This document shows positions 25,475-33,732 of a stretch of 64,000 bases of DNA, piece by piece (within the stretch, counting starts at the first letter, position 1; every line of letters begins with the position of its first letter). The position numbers were made by a program, and so were the translations under genes. The stretch is from Hymenobacter sp. YIM 151858-1 (GTDB lineage: Bacteria > Bacteroidota > Bacteroidia > Cytophagales > Hymenobacteraceae). The stretch is taken from contig NZ_CP110136.1 of NCBI RefSeq assembly GCF_025979705.1, forward strand, positions 2,852,001-2,916,000, written 5' to 3'. The notes below the pieces were generated by a model. The model saw only the letters and a list, made by a program, of their open reading frames with translations. It ran no database searches and had not been told where the DNA came from.

Positions 25475-26872
25475 TTACTTCCGCGTGCCCGCGTCGGCAA
25501 TGCGCGTGGGCGTATCCTGCCCGCTCACAATGCTGGTGGCGCTTTGGGCAATAGCCTTAATTACTTCGGTCATGTTTTTCAGGTCGAGGCTTTCTACCTC
25601 GTCGTCAACCGAGTGGTAGAGCTTGTCCGTCGGAATCTGGTCAGTACTGATGCTATGGGCCGGCACACCTAGGCGCGCAAGGGTGGCGTTGTCGGAGCGG
25701 TAGAACAGCTGCTGCTCGGGGTACGGGTCGGGCTCGAACTTAAACGCGGAGCCCTGCAGGTTGCGCTGCAAAATCTGGCCGAAGTCCGATTTATCGAAGC
25801 CCGTGATAAAGGCCGTGCCGGGGCCAAACTTCGACACCTTGCCAATCATCTCGATGTTGAACATGGCCGTAACCTTCGCGGGATCGAGCTGCTTCGAGAA
25901 GTACTGCGAGCCGAAGCCGCCAACTTCCTCGGCCGTGAAGGCCACGAACACCAGCGAGCGGGCGTTGTTTTTGGCTTTCTTGAAGTGCTCGGCCAGAGCC
26001 ACCACGGCGGTAGTGCCCGAGGCATCGTCGTCGGCGCCGTTGGCAATGGAGTCGCCGGCCACGGCGGGCAAGTAGCCGATGTGGTCGTAATGCGCCGAGA
26101 AGACTACCTGCTCGGCCGCCTTGCTCTTGTCGCGGCCGGGCAGCACGCCCACCACGTTACGGATTTCAAGTGGCTTGATGCTGGTAGCACCCGTCAGCTG
26201 GTAGCTGGCACCGTTGGCCACCGTGGCCGGGGCCAGGATAAAGGCTGCCGTGTAGGGCTGCGGCTTTTCGCTGCGGAACGTGCTGTGCTGCGTTTGCCCG
26301 GCCAGACGCTTAAACATGGCCGCGTGGGCGGGGTCGATGAGCACCAGCACGTTGGCCTTCTGGCGCAGCAGCGGGCCTATTTCCTTCCGAAAATCAGCCT
26401 GCGGCCCAATTACGCACACCTTCGGGGCGTTGTCGCCGGTGCCGGCTGCCCAGTTTACCTGGCTTTCGGCCGATACCATGGCCGCCGGGGCACCGTTCTG
26501 GCCGCTAATCCAGCTTACCTGCTCCTGGCCCGACATCAGCACCACGTTTTCGCGCGGTACGGCTGTGCCGTTCAGCGAGGCCTGCACGCTGGTGGTGTTG
26601 ATTTCAAACACCTGAAACTTCTGCTCGAACGAGGCGAGGCCCTGCAGCGGCTTGAGGCCAATGCGCTTGAACTCGCCGGCCAGAAACTGCGCCGCGTCGT
26701 TGGCGCCGGTGTTCAGGGCCCGGCCGCGCATCTTGTCGTCGGCCAGGGTACGCTCCACGCGCTCCACCGTAGCGGCCGAAATATTTGTCTTGACAGGCTT
26801 GGCTGCTTTTTGCTGCGCCACGGTGGCTTGCACCGAGCCAACCAGTGCCAAGCCCAGGAGTAGATGTTTCAT
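25475..26872 (-). CDS. M28 family zinc aminopeptidase/peptidase, secreted
   Basis: This 465-residue exported metallopeptidase has a signal peptide (MKHLLLGLALVGSVQATVAQ). A PA-like domain (about 100-240) is followed by the M28 catalytic domain. Its two-zinc ligands can be placed in FSAHYDHIG, GADDDASGT, AFTAEEVG, NIEMIGK and the final YHSVDDEVE. It should remove N-terminal residues from peptides in the periplasm or outside. I start it at ATG 26872 because the 12 codons before it break the signal-peptide pattern. It is followed by a terminator and preceded, 54 bases away, by the same-strand methyltransferase gene. Confidence 0.92.
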   Translation of the reverse strand: MKHLLLGLALVGSVQATVAQQKAAKPVKTNISAATVERVERTLADDKMRGRALNTGANDAAQFLAGEFKRIGLKPLQGLASFEQKFQVFEINTTSVQASLNGTAVPRENVVLMSGQEQVSWISGQNGAPAAMVSAESQVNWAAGTGDNAPKVCVIGPQADFRKEIGPLLRQKANVLVLIDPAHAAMFKRLAGQTQHSTFRSEKPQPYTAAFILAPATVANGASYQLTGATSIKPLEIRNVVGVLPGRDKSKAAEQVVFSAHYDHIGYLPAVAGDSIANGADDDASGTTAVVALAEHFKKAKNNARSLVFVAFTAEEVGGFGSQYFSKQLDPAKVTAMFNIEMIGKVSKFGPGTAFITGFDKSDFGQILQRNLQGSAFKFEPDPYPEQQLFYRSDNATLARLGVPAHSISTDQIPTDKLYHSVDDEVESLDLKNMTEVIKAIAQSATSIVSGQDTPTRIADAGTRK

Positions 26873-26926
26873 AGCGCAAAGTAGCACGCGCCGGCAAAGC
26901 AGTTGCACCCCACGCCCGGCAACAAC

Positions 26927-27637
26927 TTATTGCTTTTGCACCACGCAGTACACCAGCTTCAGGGGGCGGTGGTACTTGTTGCTGCCGCTGCGGAAGTCGG
27001 GTATGCCCATTTTCTCCTCGTAGCGCAGCATTTTAAAGCGGGCATCGTTGGCAAACAACGCCTGCACGGCCCCGCTCAGGCAGCCGAAATCGGGCCGATT
27101 CATTTCCACGCCTGCTTCGCGGTGGAAAAACTCAAACACCAGCACGCCACCGGGTTTCAGGGCTTGCTTGATGCTGGCCAGCACCTCGGGGTGCGTCTCA
27201 AAACAGCCTTCGTACACAAAAGCCACGAGGTCGTAGCGGTTGGTGCCGTAGTCGAAGGTTTCCATGGGCGACACCACGGCATTGATGCGCAGGTTTTCGC
27301 GCCTGGCCTGGGCCCGGGCTTCGGCTACGGCCTCATCGGCAATGTCGACGCCGGTTACGTCCCAGCCTTGCCGGGCCAAAAACAGGGTATTGCGCCCTTG
27401 GCCCATGCCCACATCCAAGGCTTTGCCGGGCTGGCGGCCTTTCGCCACCTCCATCAGTAAGGCGTTGGGTTGGCGGTTGAACTTGTAGGCCGTGTCGCGG
27501 GTGAGGCTGCGGTTCCAGCGCTGCCGCTCCTGCTCCAACCTAGGCGAAGCAGTGGCCGGGCGTTGTTGGGCCAAAAGGCTTGCCGCGCTGAGCAGCATCA
27601 GCAAAGCACCTAGCGACAGAAGGCGGATGGCGAACAT
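26927..27637 (-). CDS. SAM-dependent methyltransferase with a signal peptide
   Basis: This 236-residue class I methyltransferase carries motif I ALDVGMGQGRNTLFLA, the acidic loop VTGVDIADEA and post-motif YDLVAFVYEG. ATG 27637 gives an N-terminus of MFAIRLLSLGALLMLLSAAS then LLAQQ, a clear Sec signal or membrane anchor. That is unusual because SAM is made in the cytoplasm. Similar Bacteroidota proteins with leader sequences exist to my knowledge, but their substrate is unclear. It is probably membrane-anchored. It may be cotranscribed with the M28 peptidase gene downstream. Confidence 0.82.
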   Translation of the reverse strand: MFAIRLLSLGALLMLLSAASLLAQQRPATASPRLEQERQRWNRSLTRDTAYKFNRQPNALLMEVAKGRQPGKALDVGMGQGRNTLFLARQGWDVTGVDIADEAVAEARAQARRENLRINAVVSPMETFDYGTNRYDLVAFVYEGCFETHPEVLASIKQALKPGGVLVFEFFHREAGVEMNRPDFGCLSGAVQALFANDARFKMLRYEEKMGIPDFRSGSNKYHRPLKLVYCVVQKQ

Positions 27638-27839
27638 AAGCGAACTGTTTAAGCGTGGGAGGTACACTCGTTACAAGTCCGTTTTGGCCACCTAGGGCCT
27701 GCGCGTTGCGCTTGCATAAGATACAAAAAGCCAGCGCCCTGCCGGGCAGGTAAAGCCGAAACAGCATCTAGGCAGGCTTCCAAAGCTCAGCCGATATCGG
27801 CGCAGCCACGTACCTTGGCGCAACGCACCGCCACTTGCC

Positions 27840-29330
27840 ATGCCTACCAACGCTCCCCTCTCGGGCCTGTACCGCCCCTCGCTCAGCCTGCTCACCGACC
27901 TCTACCAGCTTACCATGGCCTACGGCTACTGGCGCAAGGGTATGCAAGACCGCGAAGCCGTGTTTCACCTGTACTTCCGCAAGCCGCCGTTTGCCGGTGG
28001 CTACGCCATTTGCGCCGGCCTGGCCTATGTAGTCGACTGGCTGGAGCAGCTGCGCTTCAGCGAAGAGGACCTCGCCTACCTAGGCGCGCTGCGCGGCCGC
28101 AAGGGCACGGCCCTGTTCGACGCGGCGTTCCTCGACTACCTGCGCGATTTGCGCTTTACCTGCGACGTGGATGCCATTGCCGAGGGCACCGTGGTGTTTG
28201 CCAACGAGCCCCTGATTCGGGTGCGCGGTCCGCTGCTGCAGGCGCAGCTGATTGAAACGGCGCTGCTTACGCTCGTCAACTTCCAAACGCTGATTGCCAC
28301 CAAAGCCGCCCGCATCCGCGAGGCCGTGGGCCACCACGACCAGATTCTGGAGTTCGGCCTGCGCCGCGCCCAGGGTTTCGACGGTGGCCTGTCGGCTACG
28401 CGCGCGGCATACCTAGGCGGCGCCGATGGCACCAGCAACGTGCTGGCCGGGCACCAGTTTGGCATTCCGGTGCGCGGCACCCACGCCCACAGCTGGGTTA
28501 TGGCGTTTGAGGGCGAAGAAGAAGCCTTTGATGCCTACGCCGACGCTTTCCCCGACGATTCGGTGTTTTTGGTTGATACCTACGACACGCTCGAAGGCGT
28601 GCGCAACGCCATTCGGGTGGCGCAGCGCCTGCGCGCCACCGGCCACGAGCTGGGCGGCATCCGCCTCGATTCGGGCGACCTTACCTACCTCAGCCGCGAA
28701 GCCCGCCGCCTGCTCGACGAAGCCGGTTTCCCCGGAGTACGCATCGTGGCCAGCAACGACCTCGACGAGCAGCTCGTAACCGCCCTCAAGCTCGAAGGCG
28801 CCCGCATCGACACCTGGGGCATCGGCACCAAGCTCGTTACGGCCTACGACCAGCCCGCCCTAGGTGGCGTGTACAAGCTGGCGGCCCTGCAGCGCGCCGA
28901 TGGCTCGGGCTGGGATTACACCGTCAAGATTTCGGAGCAGCTGGCCAAAACCAGCATCCCCGGCATTTTGCAGGTGCGCCGCTACCTAGGCACCAATGGC
29001 AAACCCGTGGCCGATATGCTCTACAACACCGCCGAGGAGCTGCCCGCCGACCTCACCATCGTCGACCCCATGGACCCCACGCGCCGCCGCCCTGTGAAAT
29101 CGGAGCAGTACCGCGAGTTGCTGGAGCCGGTGTTCCGCCAGGGCAAGCTAGTGGCCGATTTGCCCACCCTGCCGGAAAGCCGCGAACGGGTGCACCAGGA
29201 GCTGGCTTCCTTCGACCCGAGCATCCGGCGCTTCCTGAACCCGCACGTGTACCCAGTGGGCCTAGAGGCGGGTCTGAACAGCTTCCGTACGCAGCTCATT
29301 CTGGAGAAGCGGGCGGTGCGGCCGGCGTAA
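27840..29330 (+). CDS. pncB: Nicotinate phosphoribosyltransferase
   Basis: This 496-residue enzyme makes nicotinate mononucleotide from nicotinate and PRPP in the NAD salvage (Preiss-Handler) pathway. Family features are the N-terminal LLTDLYQLTMAYGYW, the active-site region EFGLRRAQGFDGGLSATRAA, GTHAHSWVMAF, and the phosphate-binding IRLDSGDLTYLS and VASNDLDEQ. Length matches the family's long bacterial form. The start ATG 27840 has a TACCTTGG element (27808-27815) close upstream, fitting the Bacteroidota -7 pattern with one mismatch. It is a single gene, with a terminator after it. Confidence 0.94.
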   Translation: MPTNAPLSGLYRPSLSLLTDLYQLTMAYGYWRKGMQDREAVFHLYFRKPPFAGGYAICAGLAYVVDWLEQLRFSEEDLAYLGALRGRKGTALFDAAFLDYLRDLRFTCDVDAIAEGTVVFANEPLIRVRGPLLQAQLIETALLTLVNFQTLIATKAARIREAVGHHDQILEFGLRRAQGFDGGLSATRAAYLGGADGTSNVLAGHQFGIPVRGTHAHSWVMAFEGEEEAFDAYADAFPDDSVFLVDTYDTLEGVRNAIRVAQRLRATGHELGGIRLDSGDLTYLSREARRLLDEAGFPGVRIVASNDLDEQLVTALKLEGARIDTWGIGTKLVTAYDQPALGGVYKLAALQRADGSGWDYTVKISEQLAKTSIPGILQVRRYLGTNGKPVADMLYNTAEELPADLTIVDPMDPTRRRPVKSEQYRELLEPVFRQGKLVADLPTLPESRERVHQELASFDPSIRRFLNPHVYPVGLEAGLNSFRTQLILEKRAVRPA

Positions 29331-29345
29331 GCGCATCAGCATACC

Positions 29346-29379
29346 AAAAACGCCCGGCCGCACGAGCAGCCGGGCGTTG
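29346..29379. terminator. Bidirectional terminator, stronger leftward
   Basis: AACGCCCGGC at 29349 pairs with GCCGGGCGTT ending at 29378. On the minus strand it is followed by TTTTTGG, so it best terminates the DUF4240 gene; it also follows pncB. Confidence 0.75.
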
Positions 29380-29386
29380 TGCTTTG

Positions 29387-29917
29387 CTAAGCGCCAAACT
29401 TATTCCAGAGTTTCGGCAGCATCTTGGGCAGCTGGTTTTCGGTCCAGTCTTCGCCTTTGGTTTCGCTCCCTAGGTCGTAGTGGAGGCCGCGCGCGGCGGC
29501 CACGGCCCTTGGGAAAGTAGCATCCTCCTCGGCTCGGCCAGTGCGCTTCCCGAAGGCCTGGGTAGCCACGTACAGCAAGGCTTCAAAGTCCTGATAAGGG
29601 TCGATTACTACACTGGCCAGGGTATCGGCGTTTTGCAGCGCATTGGTGAATACCGCTTCGCCTTGCCCGATCAGCCAGCACCGGAAATACAGGTAGGTGT
29701 CATCCGACACGTAGCCGTCGATAATCCTTTGCGCCGCCATGATGTTGAAATGGTCGGCCTCTAGCAAGTACTCCCGCAGAATGCACTCAAACTCAGTTAT
29801 CTGCTCGGGCTCTAGCTTTTCTAAGCTGTTGATGATGGCCTGCTCCTGAAGTTCCTGGTCGCCCCGGGCGGCGGCCTTTGCGGCCTCCATTATCTGCCAA
29901 AACTCAGTTTTGTTCAT
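29387..29917 (-). CDS. DUF4240 domain protein
   Basis: This 176-residue cytoplasmic protein begins MNKTEFWQIMEAAK, typical of DUF4240. It continues with the family's helical pattern (ITEFECILREYL, AAQRIIDGYVSDDTYLYFRCWLIGQG, DFEALLYVATQAF). The biochemical role of DUF4240 is not known; members are common next to toxin/immunity or stress genes, but no such partner is visible here. It has no operon partner. The 136 bases upstream toward purM hold no gene. Confidence 0.85.
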   Translation of the reverse strand: MNKTEFWQIMEAAKAAARGDQELQEQAIINSLEKLEPEQITEFECILREYLLEADHFNIMAAQRIIDGYVSDDTYLYFRCWLIGQGEAVFTNALQNADTLASVVIDPYQDFEALLYVATQAFGKRTGRAEEDATFPRAVAAARGLHYDLGSETKGEDWTENQLPKMLPKLWNKFGA

Positions 29918-30053
29918 TCGTGCTGTGATGATCGTAGCCTCGAATTAAGGCAAAAGCTCCAGACCGGCGGCTGTCGACAGTATTACCCAGGCCTGTTTCA
30001 CCAGTTCATGCCCTGCGCGTCAAGCCGAGCTTTTTGACTTGCCAGGTGAAAAC

Positions 30054-31169
30054 TTACACCTCGTAGCGCAGCTCACCTGAGTCTACCTTCAGCGTAATAG
30101 TCGGCTCTGCCGTGATGCGGCCAGCTACCTGCGCCTCGTAGCCTTTACTGGTTAGCTCGGCGGCCACCGCATCAGCCCGGTCGGCGTCGGTTACGAGCAG
30201 CATGCCGTTGCCCATGTTCCAGTACAGGTAGGCATCGGCGGGGCTGATGCCGCCTAGGTCGGCGAGCTGCTGCATGGCAGGCAGCGGCTCGAACAGGTTG
30301 TGCAGTTCGGCCCCTACCCCGCTTTTCAGCACGCGCTTAAAGTTATCGGCAATGCCGCCGCCGGTGATGTGCGCGGCGGCGTGCAGCTGCAGGCCAGCAT
30401 CGAGCACGGCTGCTACGCCGGGCGCGAAGATGAGCGAAGGCGCAAGCATTACCTCGCCCCAGGTCTGGCCCATTACGTCGGCATCGGTGCCGGTGTAGGG
30501 CGCGGTGTGCCAGTTTTCGCCGAAGGCTTTGGTGAGCACGCGGCGGGCCAGCGAGTAGCCGTTCGAGCGGAACGAAGGCGAGCGGAGCGCTACCACGGCT
30601 TGGCCGGCGCGCACGTTGGCACCACTCAGAGGCCGTTCTAGGCTGGGGTGCAGCACGCCCACGGCAGTGGAGCACCAGTTGAAGTTCATGCGTGCGCCGG
30701 GGAAGCCACCGATGCGGTTGCCTAGCTCGGCAATTTCGCCGCCCGTTACGGCAATGGAGCTGAACTGCGCCGCGTCGTGCAGGCCGCGCATCAGCTCGTC
30801 TACCACGTCGTAGTTGAGCGTGTTGACGTCGATGATGTTGGAGAGGTTCGTGGGGATGAAGCCGGCTACTACCAGGTCGTCGGCTACCATGGCAATAAGG
30901 TCGTAGCCTAAGGTGTCGTAGCGGTCAACGCGCTCGGCTACTTCGATCTTGGTGCCAATGCCGTCGGAGCCGATACCTAGGCGCTCAGCGCCGAAACGGA
31001 TTTCGTTCGAGAAGCCGCCCTCCAGGTCTTGCGCCGGCTCGCCGGGCTTGCCAGCGCGGGTAGCGAAGGTTCTCTTGGCCCAGTTGTAGGCGCAGCGCGA
31101 AGCGGCGTTGCCTTCTTCGATGGAATAGCCGGCGGTTTCTTTGAGGTTGGCGGCGGTAGTCTGGCTCAT
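30054..31169 (-). CDS. purM: Phosphoribosylformylglycinamidine cyclo-ligase (AIR synthetase)
   Basis: This 371-residue enzyme closes the imidazole ring of AIR in step 5 of purine synthesis. It shows GSDGIGTKIEVA, the MVADDLVVAGF metal/ATP loop and the C-terminal HITGGGIADNFKRVL. The protein is slightly longer than the usual 340-350 residues because of an N-terminal stretch before YNWAKRTF. It is the last gene of the leftward pur operon and is separated from purF by a 286-bp intergenic repeat element, which could reduce its expression relative to the upstream genes. Confidence 0.93.
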   Translation of the reverse strand: MSQTTAANLKETAGYSIEEGNAASRCAYNWAKRTFATRAGKPGEPAQDLEGGFSNEIRFGAERLGIGSDGIGTKIEVAERVDRYDTLGYDLIAMVADDLVVAGFIPTNLSNIIDVNTLNYDVVDELMRGLHDAAQFSSIAVTGGEIAELGNRIGGFPGARMNFNWCSTAVGVLHPSLERPLSGANVRAGQAVVALRSPSFRSNGYSLARRVLTKAFGENWHTAPYTGTDADVMGQTWGEVMLAPSLIFAPGVAAVLDAGLQLHAAAHITGGGIADNFKRVLKSGVGAELHNLFEPLPAMQQLADLGGISPADAYLYWNMGNGMLLVTDADRADAVAAELTSKGYEAQVAGRITAEPTITLKVDSGELRYEV

Positions 31170-31189
31170 GCGAGAGAAGTTGAACGAAA

Positions 31190-31475
31190 CTCCCCTCCTC
31201 AGATGAGGAGGGGTGCCCGAAGGGCGGGGTGGTTGATAATCGTTGGGCTGACGCTTGAACGATTATCTAAGGTCGATAACCCTAGGTCGTCATGCTGAGC
31301 GAAGTCGAAGCATCTCTACCGCTTTTACTGATAGTATTCTCAACGAAGCGGTAGAGATGCTTCGGCAAGCTCAGCATGACGTTCTTTTCTGGTTGAGGTT
31401 AGTATCTGACGCGAGGTCAACCACCCCAGCGTCAGCTTGCAGCTGCCGCATCCCCTCCTCATCTGAGGAGGGGAG
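31190..31475. repeat. Composite intergenic repeat between purF and purM
   Basis: The ends are CTCCCCTCCTCAGATGAGG and CCTCATCTGAGGAGGGGAG, themselves inverted. Inside, GTCATGCTGAGCGAAGTCG...AGCATCTCTACCGC is mirrored by GCGGTAGAGATGCTTCGG...CTCAGCATGAC. Related copies lie at 34988-35180 and 55361-55695. It encodes no protein and would fold strongly in the pur transcript. Non-autonomous MITE-like or BOX-like mobility is an inference. Confidence 0.8.
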
Positions 31476-31487
31476 CTTGCCGTGCTG

Positions 31488-32990
31488 CTAGTGCTCCGTA
31501 GGTGCGGGTGCCTTGGCGCTAACCGACGTTTCGGTGGGGCGCTCCTGCTTCTGGCGGTGGCTTTCGCGCTCCTCCTGAATGTGGCGCAGGTACTTGGTGA
31601 CGTCGCCGGTGGGGTACTGGCCCGAGAAGCAGGCGAAGCAGTTGCCGCCGTGGCCGCGCTCTTCGTGAAAGAGCTGCTTGAGGTCCTCCAGGTCCTGGTA
31701 CACCACGCGGTCGGCCTCGATGTAGCGGCAGATTTCCTCCTCGGTGTAGTTGGCGGCAATCAGCTCGGTGCTCATGGCCATGTCGATGCCGTAGATGCAG
31801 GGCGAGATGATGGGCGGCGCCGACGAAATGAAGTACACCTCCTTGGCCCCGGCTTCGCGCAGGATGCGCACGATGCGCCGCGAGGTGGTGCCGCGCACGA
31901 TGCTGTCGTCGACTACGGCCACTTTCTTGCCCTCCACAAACTCGCGGATGGGGTTCAGCTTCTTCTTCACCACGTCTTCGCGCCCGGCCTGGCTACTCAC
32001 GATAAAGGAACGACCCATGTGGTTGTTCTTCACCAAGCCGCGGCGGTACGGCACGCCGATGGCCTCGGCGAGGCCCGATGCCGCAAAGTAGCCCGACGAG
32101 GGCACGTCGATAACCATATCGGGCTCGATGCCGGCCGCCATGACTTTGCGGGCGAGCATTTTACCTAGGCGCACCCGCTCGCGGGCCACCAGGCGGCCGT
32201 GAATCGTGGAGTCTTCGCGGGCAAAGTAAATCTGCTCGAACACACAGAACGCCTTGGGCAGCTCGTACGGGTTCTTGAAGTGCAGGTTGAAGTCCTTGTC
32301 GATGAACACCGCCTGGCCCGGGCCTACGTTCTGGATGAATTCGAACCCCAGGTAGTCGAAGCAGGTGCTTTCGGAGGCGAAGGCGTAAACGGGGCCCTCG
32401 GGCGTGTCGCGGCGGCCGAGCACCAGCGGGCGGATGCCGTGAGGGTCGTTGAAGGCCAGCAGGCCGTGGCCGGCAATAACGGTAATGGTGGCGAAGGCGC
32501 CCTTCACCAGCTCCTGCGTCGTCTCCACGGCGTCGAAGATGTCGACTACCGAGAGGTTGTCGAGGTTCTTCAGGCGCAGCTCCGAGGCGAAGGTGTACAT
32601 GATCAGCTCCAGGTCGTTGCTGGTTTTGGGCAACACGTGGTACTTCTCGTGCAGGCGCTTGGCCACCTCCCGGAAGTTGATGACGTTGCCGTTGTGCACC
32701 ATGGCCAGCCCGAAGGGGTAGCTGGTGGTGAAGGGCTGCGCCAGGGCTGAATCGTTGGAGCCCTGCGTGGTGTAGCGCACGTGCCCGATGCCGATGTTGC
32801 CGGTCAGCTTCTTGAGCTGCTTGGGCCGGAACACGTCGGCCACGAGGCCGTTGCCTTTGCAGAGGTGGAAGTTGTCGTCGAAGGTGCACATGCCGGCCGC
32901 GTCCTGCCCGCGGTGCTGCAGGGCGGTGAGACCAAACACCATGTCGTGGGCGACGTCATCCGGACCGAAAAAACCAACAATTCCGCACAT
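31488..32990 (-). CDS. purF: Amidophosphoribosyltransferase
   Basis: This 500-residue enzyme converts PRPP and glutamine to phosphoribosylamine, the committed step of purine synthesis. ATG 32990 gives MCGIVGFFG, so the nucleophile Cys2 is exposed by simple Met removal, without the propeptide known from Bacillus subtilis PurF. The glutaminase domain is N-terminal. The PRPP motif is VAVVDDSIVRGTTSRR. Near the C-terminus CFACFSGQYP resembles the Fe-S cluster ligands of the B. subtilis-type enzyme. One base separates it from the purN stop, and the frame upstream of the ATG reads into repeat sequence. Confidence 0.95.
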   Translation of the reverse strand: MCGIVGFFGPDDVAHDMVFGLTALQHRGQDAAGMCTFDDNFHLCKGNGLVADVFRPKQLKKLTGNIGIGHVRYTTQGSNDSALAQPFTTSYPFGLAMVHNGNVINFREVAKRLHEKYHVLPKTSNDLELIMYTFASELRLKNLDNLSVVDIFDAVETTQELVKGAFATITVIAGHGLLAFNDPHGIRPLVLGRRDTPEGPVYAFASESTCFDYLGFEFIQNVGPGQAVFIDKDFNLHFKNPYELPKAFCVFEQIYFAREDSTIHGRLVARERVRLGKMLARKVMAAGIEPDMVIDVPSSGYFAASGLAEAIGVPYRRGLVKNNHMGRSFIVSSQAGREDVVKKKLNPIREFVEGKKVAVVDDSIVRGTTSRRIVRILREAGAKEVYFISSAPPIISPCIYGIDMAMSTELIAANYTEEEICRYIEADRVVYQDLEDLKQLFHEERGHGGNCFACFSGQYPTGDVTKYLRHIQEERESHRQKQERPTETSVSAKAPAPTEH

Positions 32991-32991
32991 A

Positions 32992-33732
32992 TCAGTGGTA
33001 AGAAAGGGCCTCACCCCCCGGCCCCCTCTCCGAAAGAGAGGGGGAGCCAGATGACGGCAAGGAATGGGTGGGGGAAAGTTCAGGAGTGAGTTGGCCGCTG
33101 ATGAAGCGGGCCAGGGTATCGGCGTAAAAACGGTGTTCCACGGCAAGGCCGCGGCGCTCCACTTCGCCCAACGAATCGGCGCCGCGCAAGTCTACGGGTG
33201 CTTGGGCCAGCACGGGGCCGGTATCCAGGCCCTCGTCAACAAGGTGCACGGTAATTTTCGTTTCGGGCAGGCGGTTTTCCCAGGCCCACTCGTAGGCGTG
33301 CAGGCCCTGGTGCTGGTGCGTATCGGCCGGGTGAATGTTCACGATGCGTCCAGCAAACGCTCGGATAAACGTGGGCGACAAGATGCGCATGTAGCCGGCC
33401 AGCACCACGTAATCGGGCTGGAACTGCTCCAGCGCGGCTACCACCTCAGCGTCGAACTCGGCACGCTTGCGCCCGCGCGAGTCGATGCTGGCCGTGGCCA
33501 GGCCGAGCTCCTGGGCGGCTTGCAGACCTAGGGCCTCGGGAATGTTGCTGAACACCACCGCCACCTCGGCTACGCCCTGCAGCACGCCCTCGCGCACCTC
33601 GCGCGCCAGCGCCAGCATGTTGGAGCCGCGCCCCGACAGCAGGATGGCCAGCCGCGCCGGCCGCTGGGTGTGCTTCAACTCAGACAAGCTGCGGGGTTGG
33701 CCGTTGGCCAATGTCGGTTCGGTAATAAGCAT
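32992..33732 (-). CDS. purN: Phosphoribosylglycinamide formyltransferase
   Basis: This enzyme transfers a formyl group to GAR (step 3 of purine synthesis). The phosphate loop is LAILLSGRGSNM, and the catalytic Asn/His lie in VNIHPA, with Asp in VDEGLDTGP. The frame from ATG 33732 has 246 residues and overlaps the end of purD by 53 bases. TTG codons at 33687 or 33678 would give a more usual N-terminus and less overlap. The last 20 or so residues read through a CCCTCTCCGAAAGAGAGGG palindrome, so the C-terminal tail seems to have been added by a repeat. Only one base separates it from purF. Confidence 0.9.
   Translation of the reverse strand: MLITEPTLANGQPRSLSELKHTQRPARLAILLSGRGSNMLALAREVREGVLQGVAEVAVVFSNIPEALGLQAAQELGLATASIDSRGRKRAEFDAEVVAALEQFQPDYVVLAGYMRILSPTFIRAFAGRIVNIHPADTHQHQGLHAYEWAWENRLPETKITVHLVDEGLDTGPVLAQAPVDLRGADSLGEVERRGLAVEHRFYADTLARFISGQLTPELSPTHSLPSSGSPSLSERGPGGEALSYH

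Noticed and set aside
31190-31475. Insertion sequence between purF and purM
   Set aside because: There is no transposase frame; the element is under 300 bp and made of palindromes, so it is listed as a non-coding repeat.
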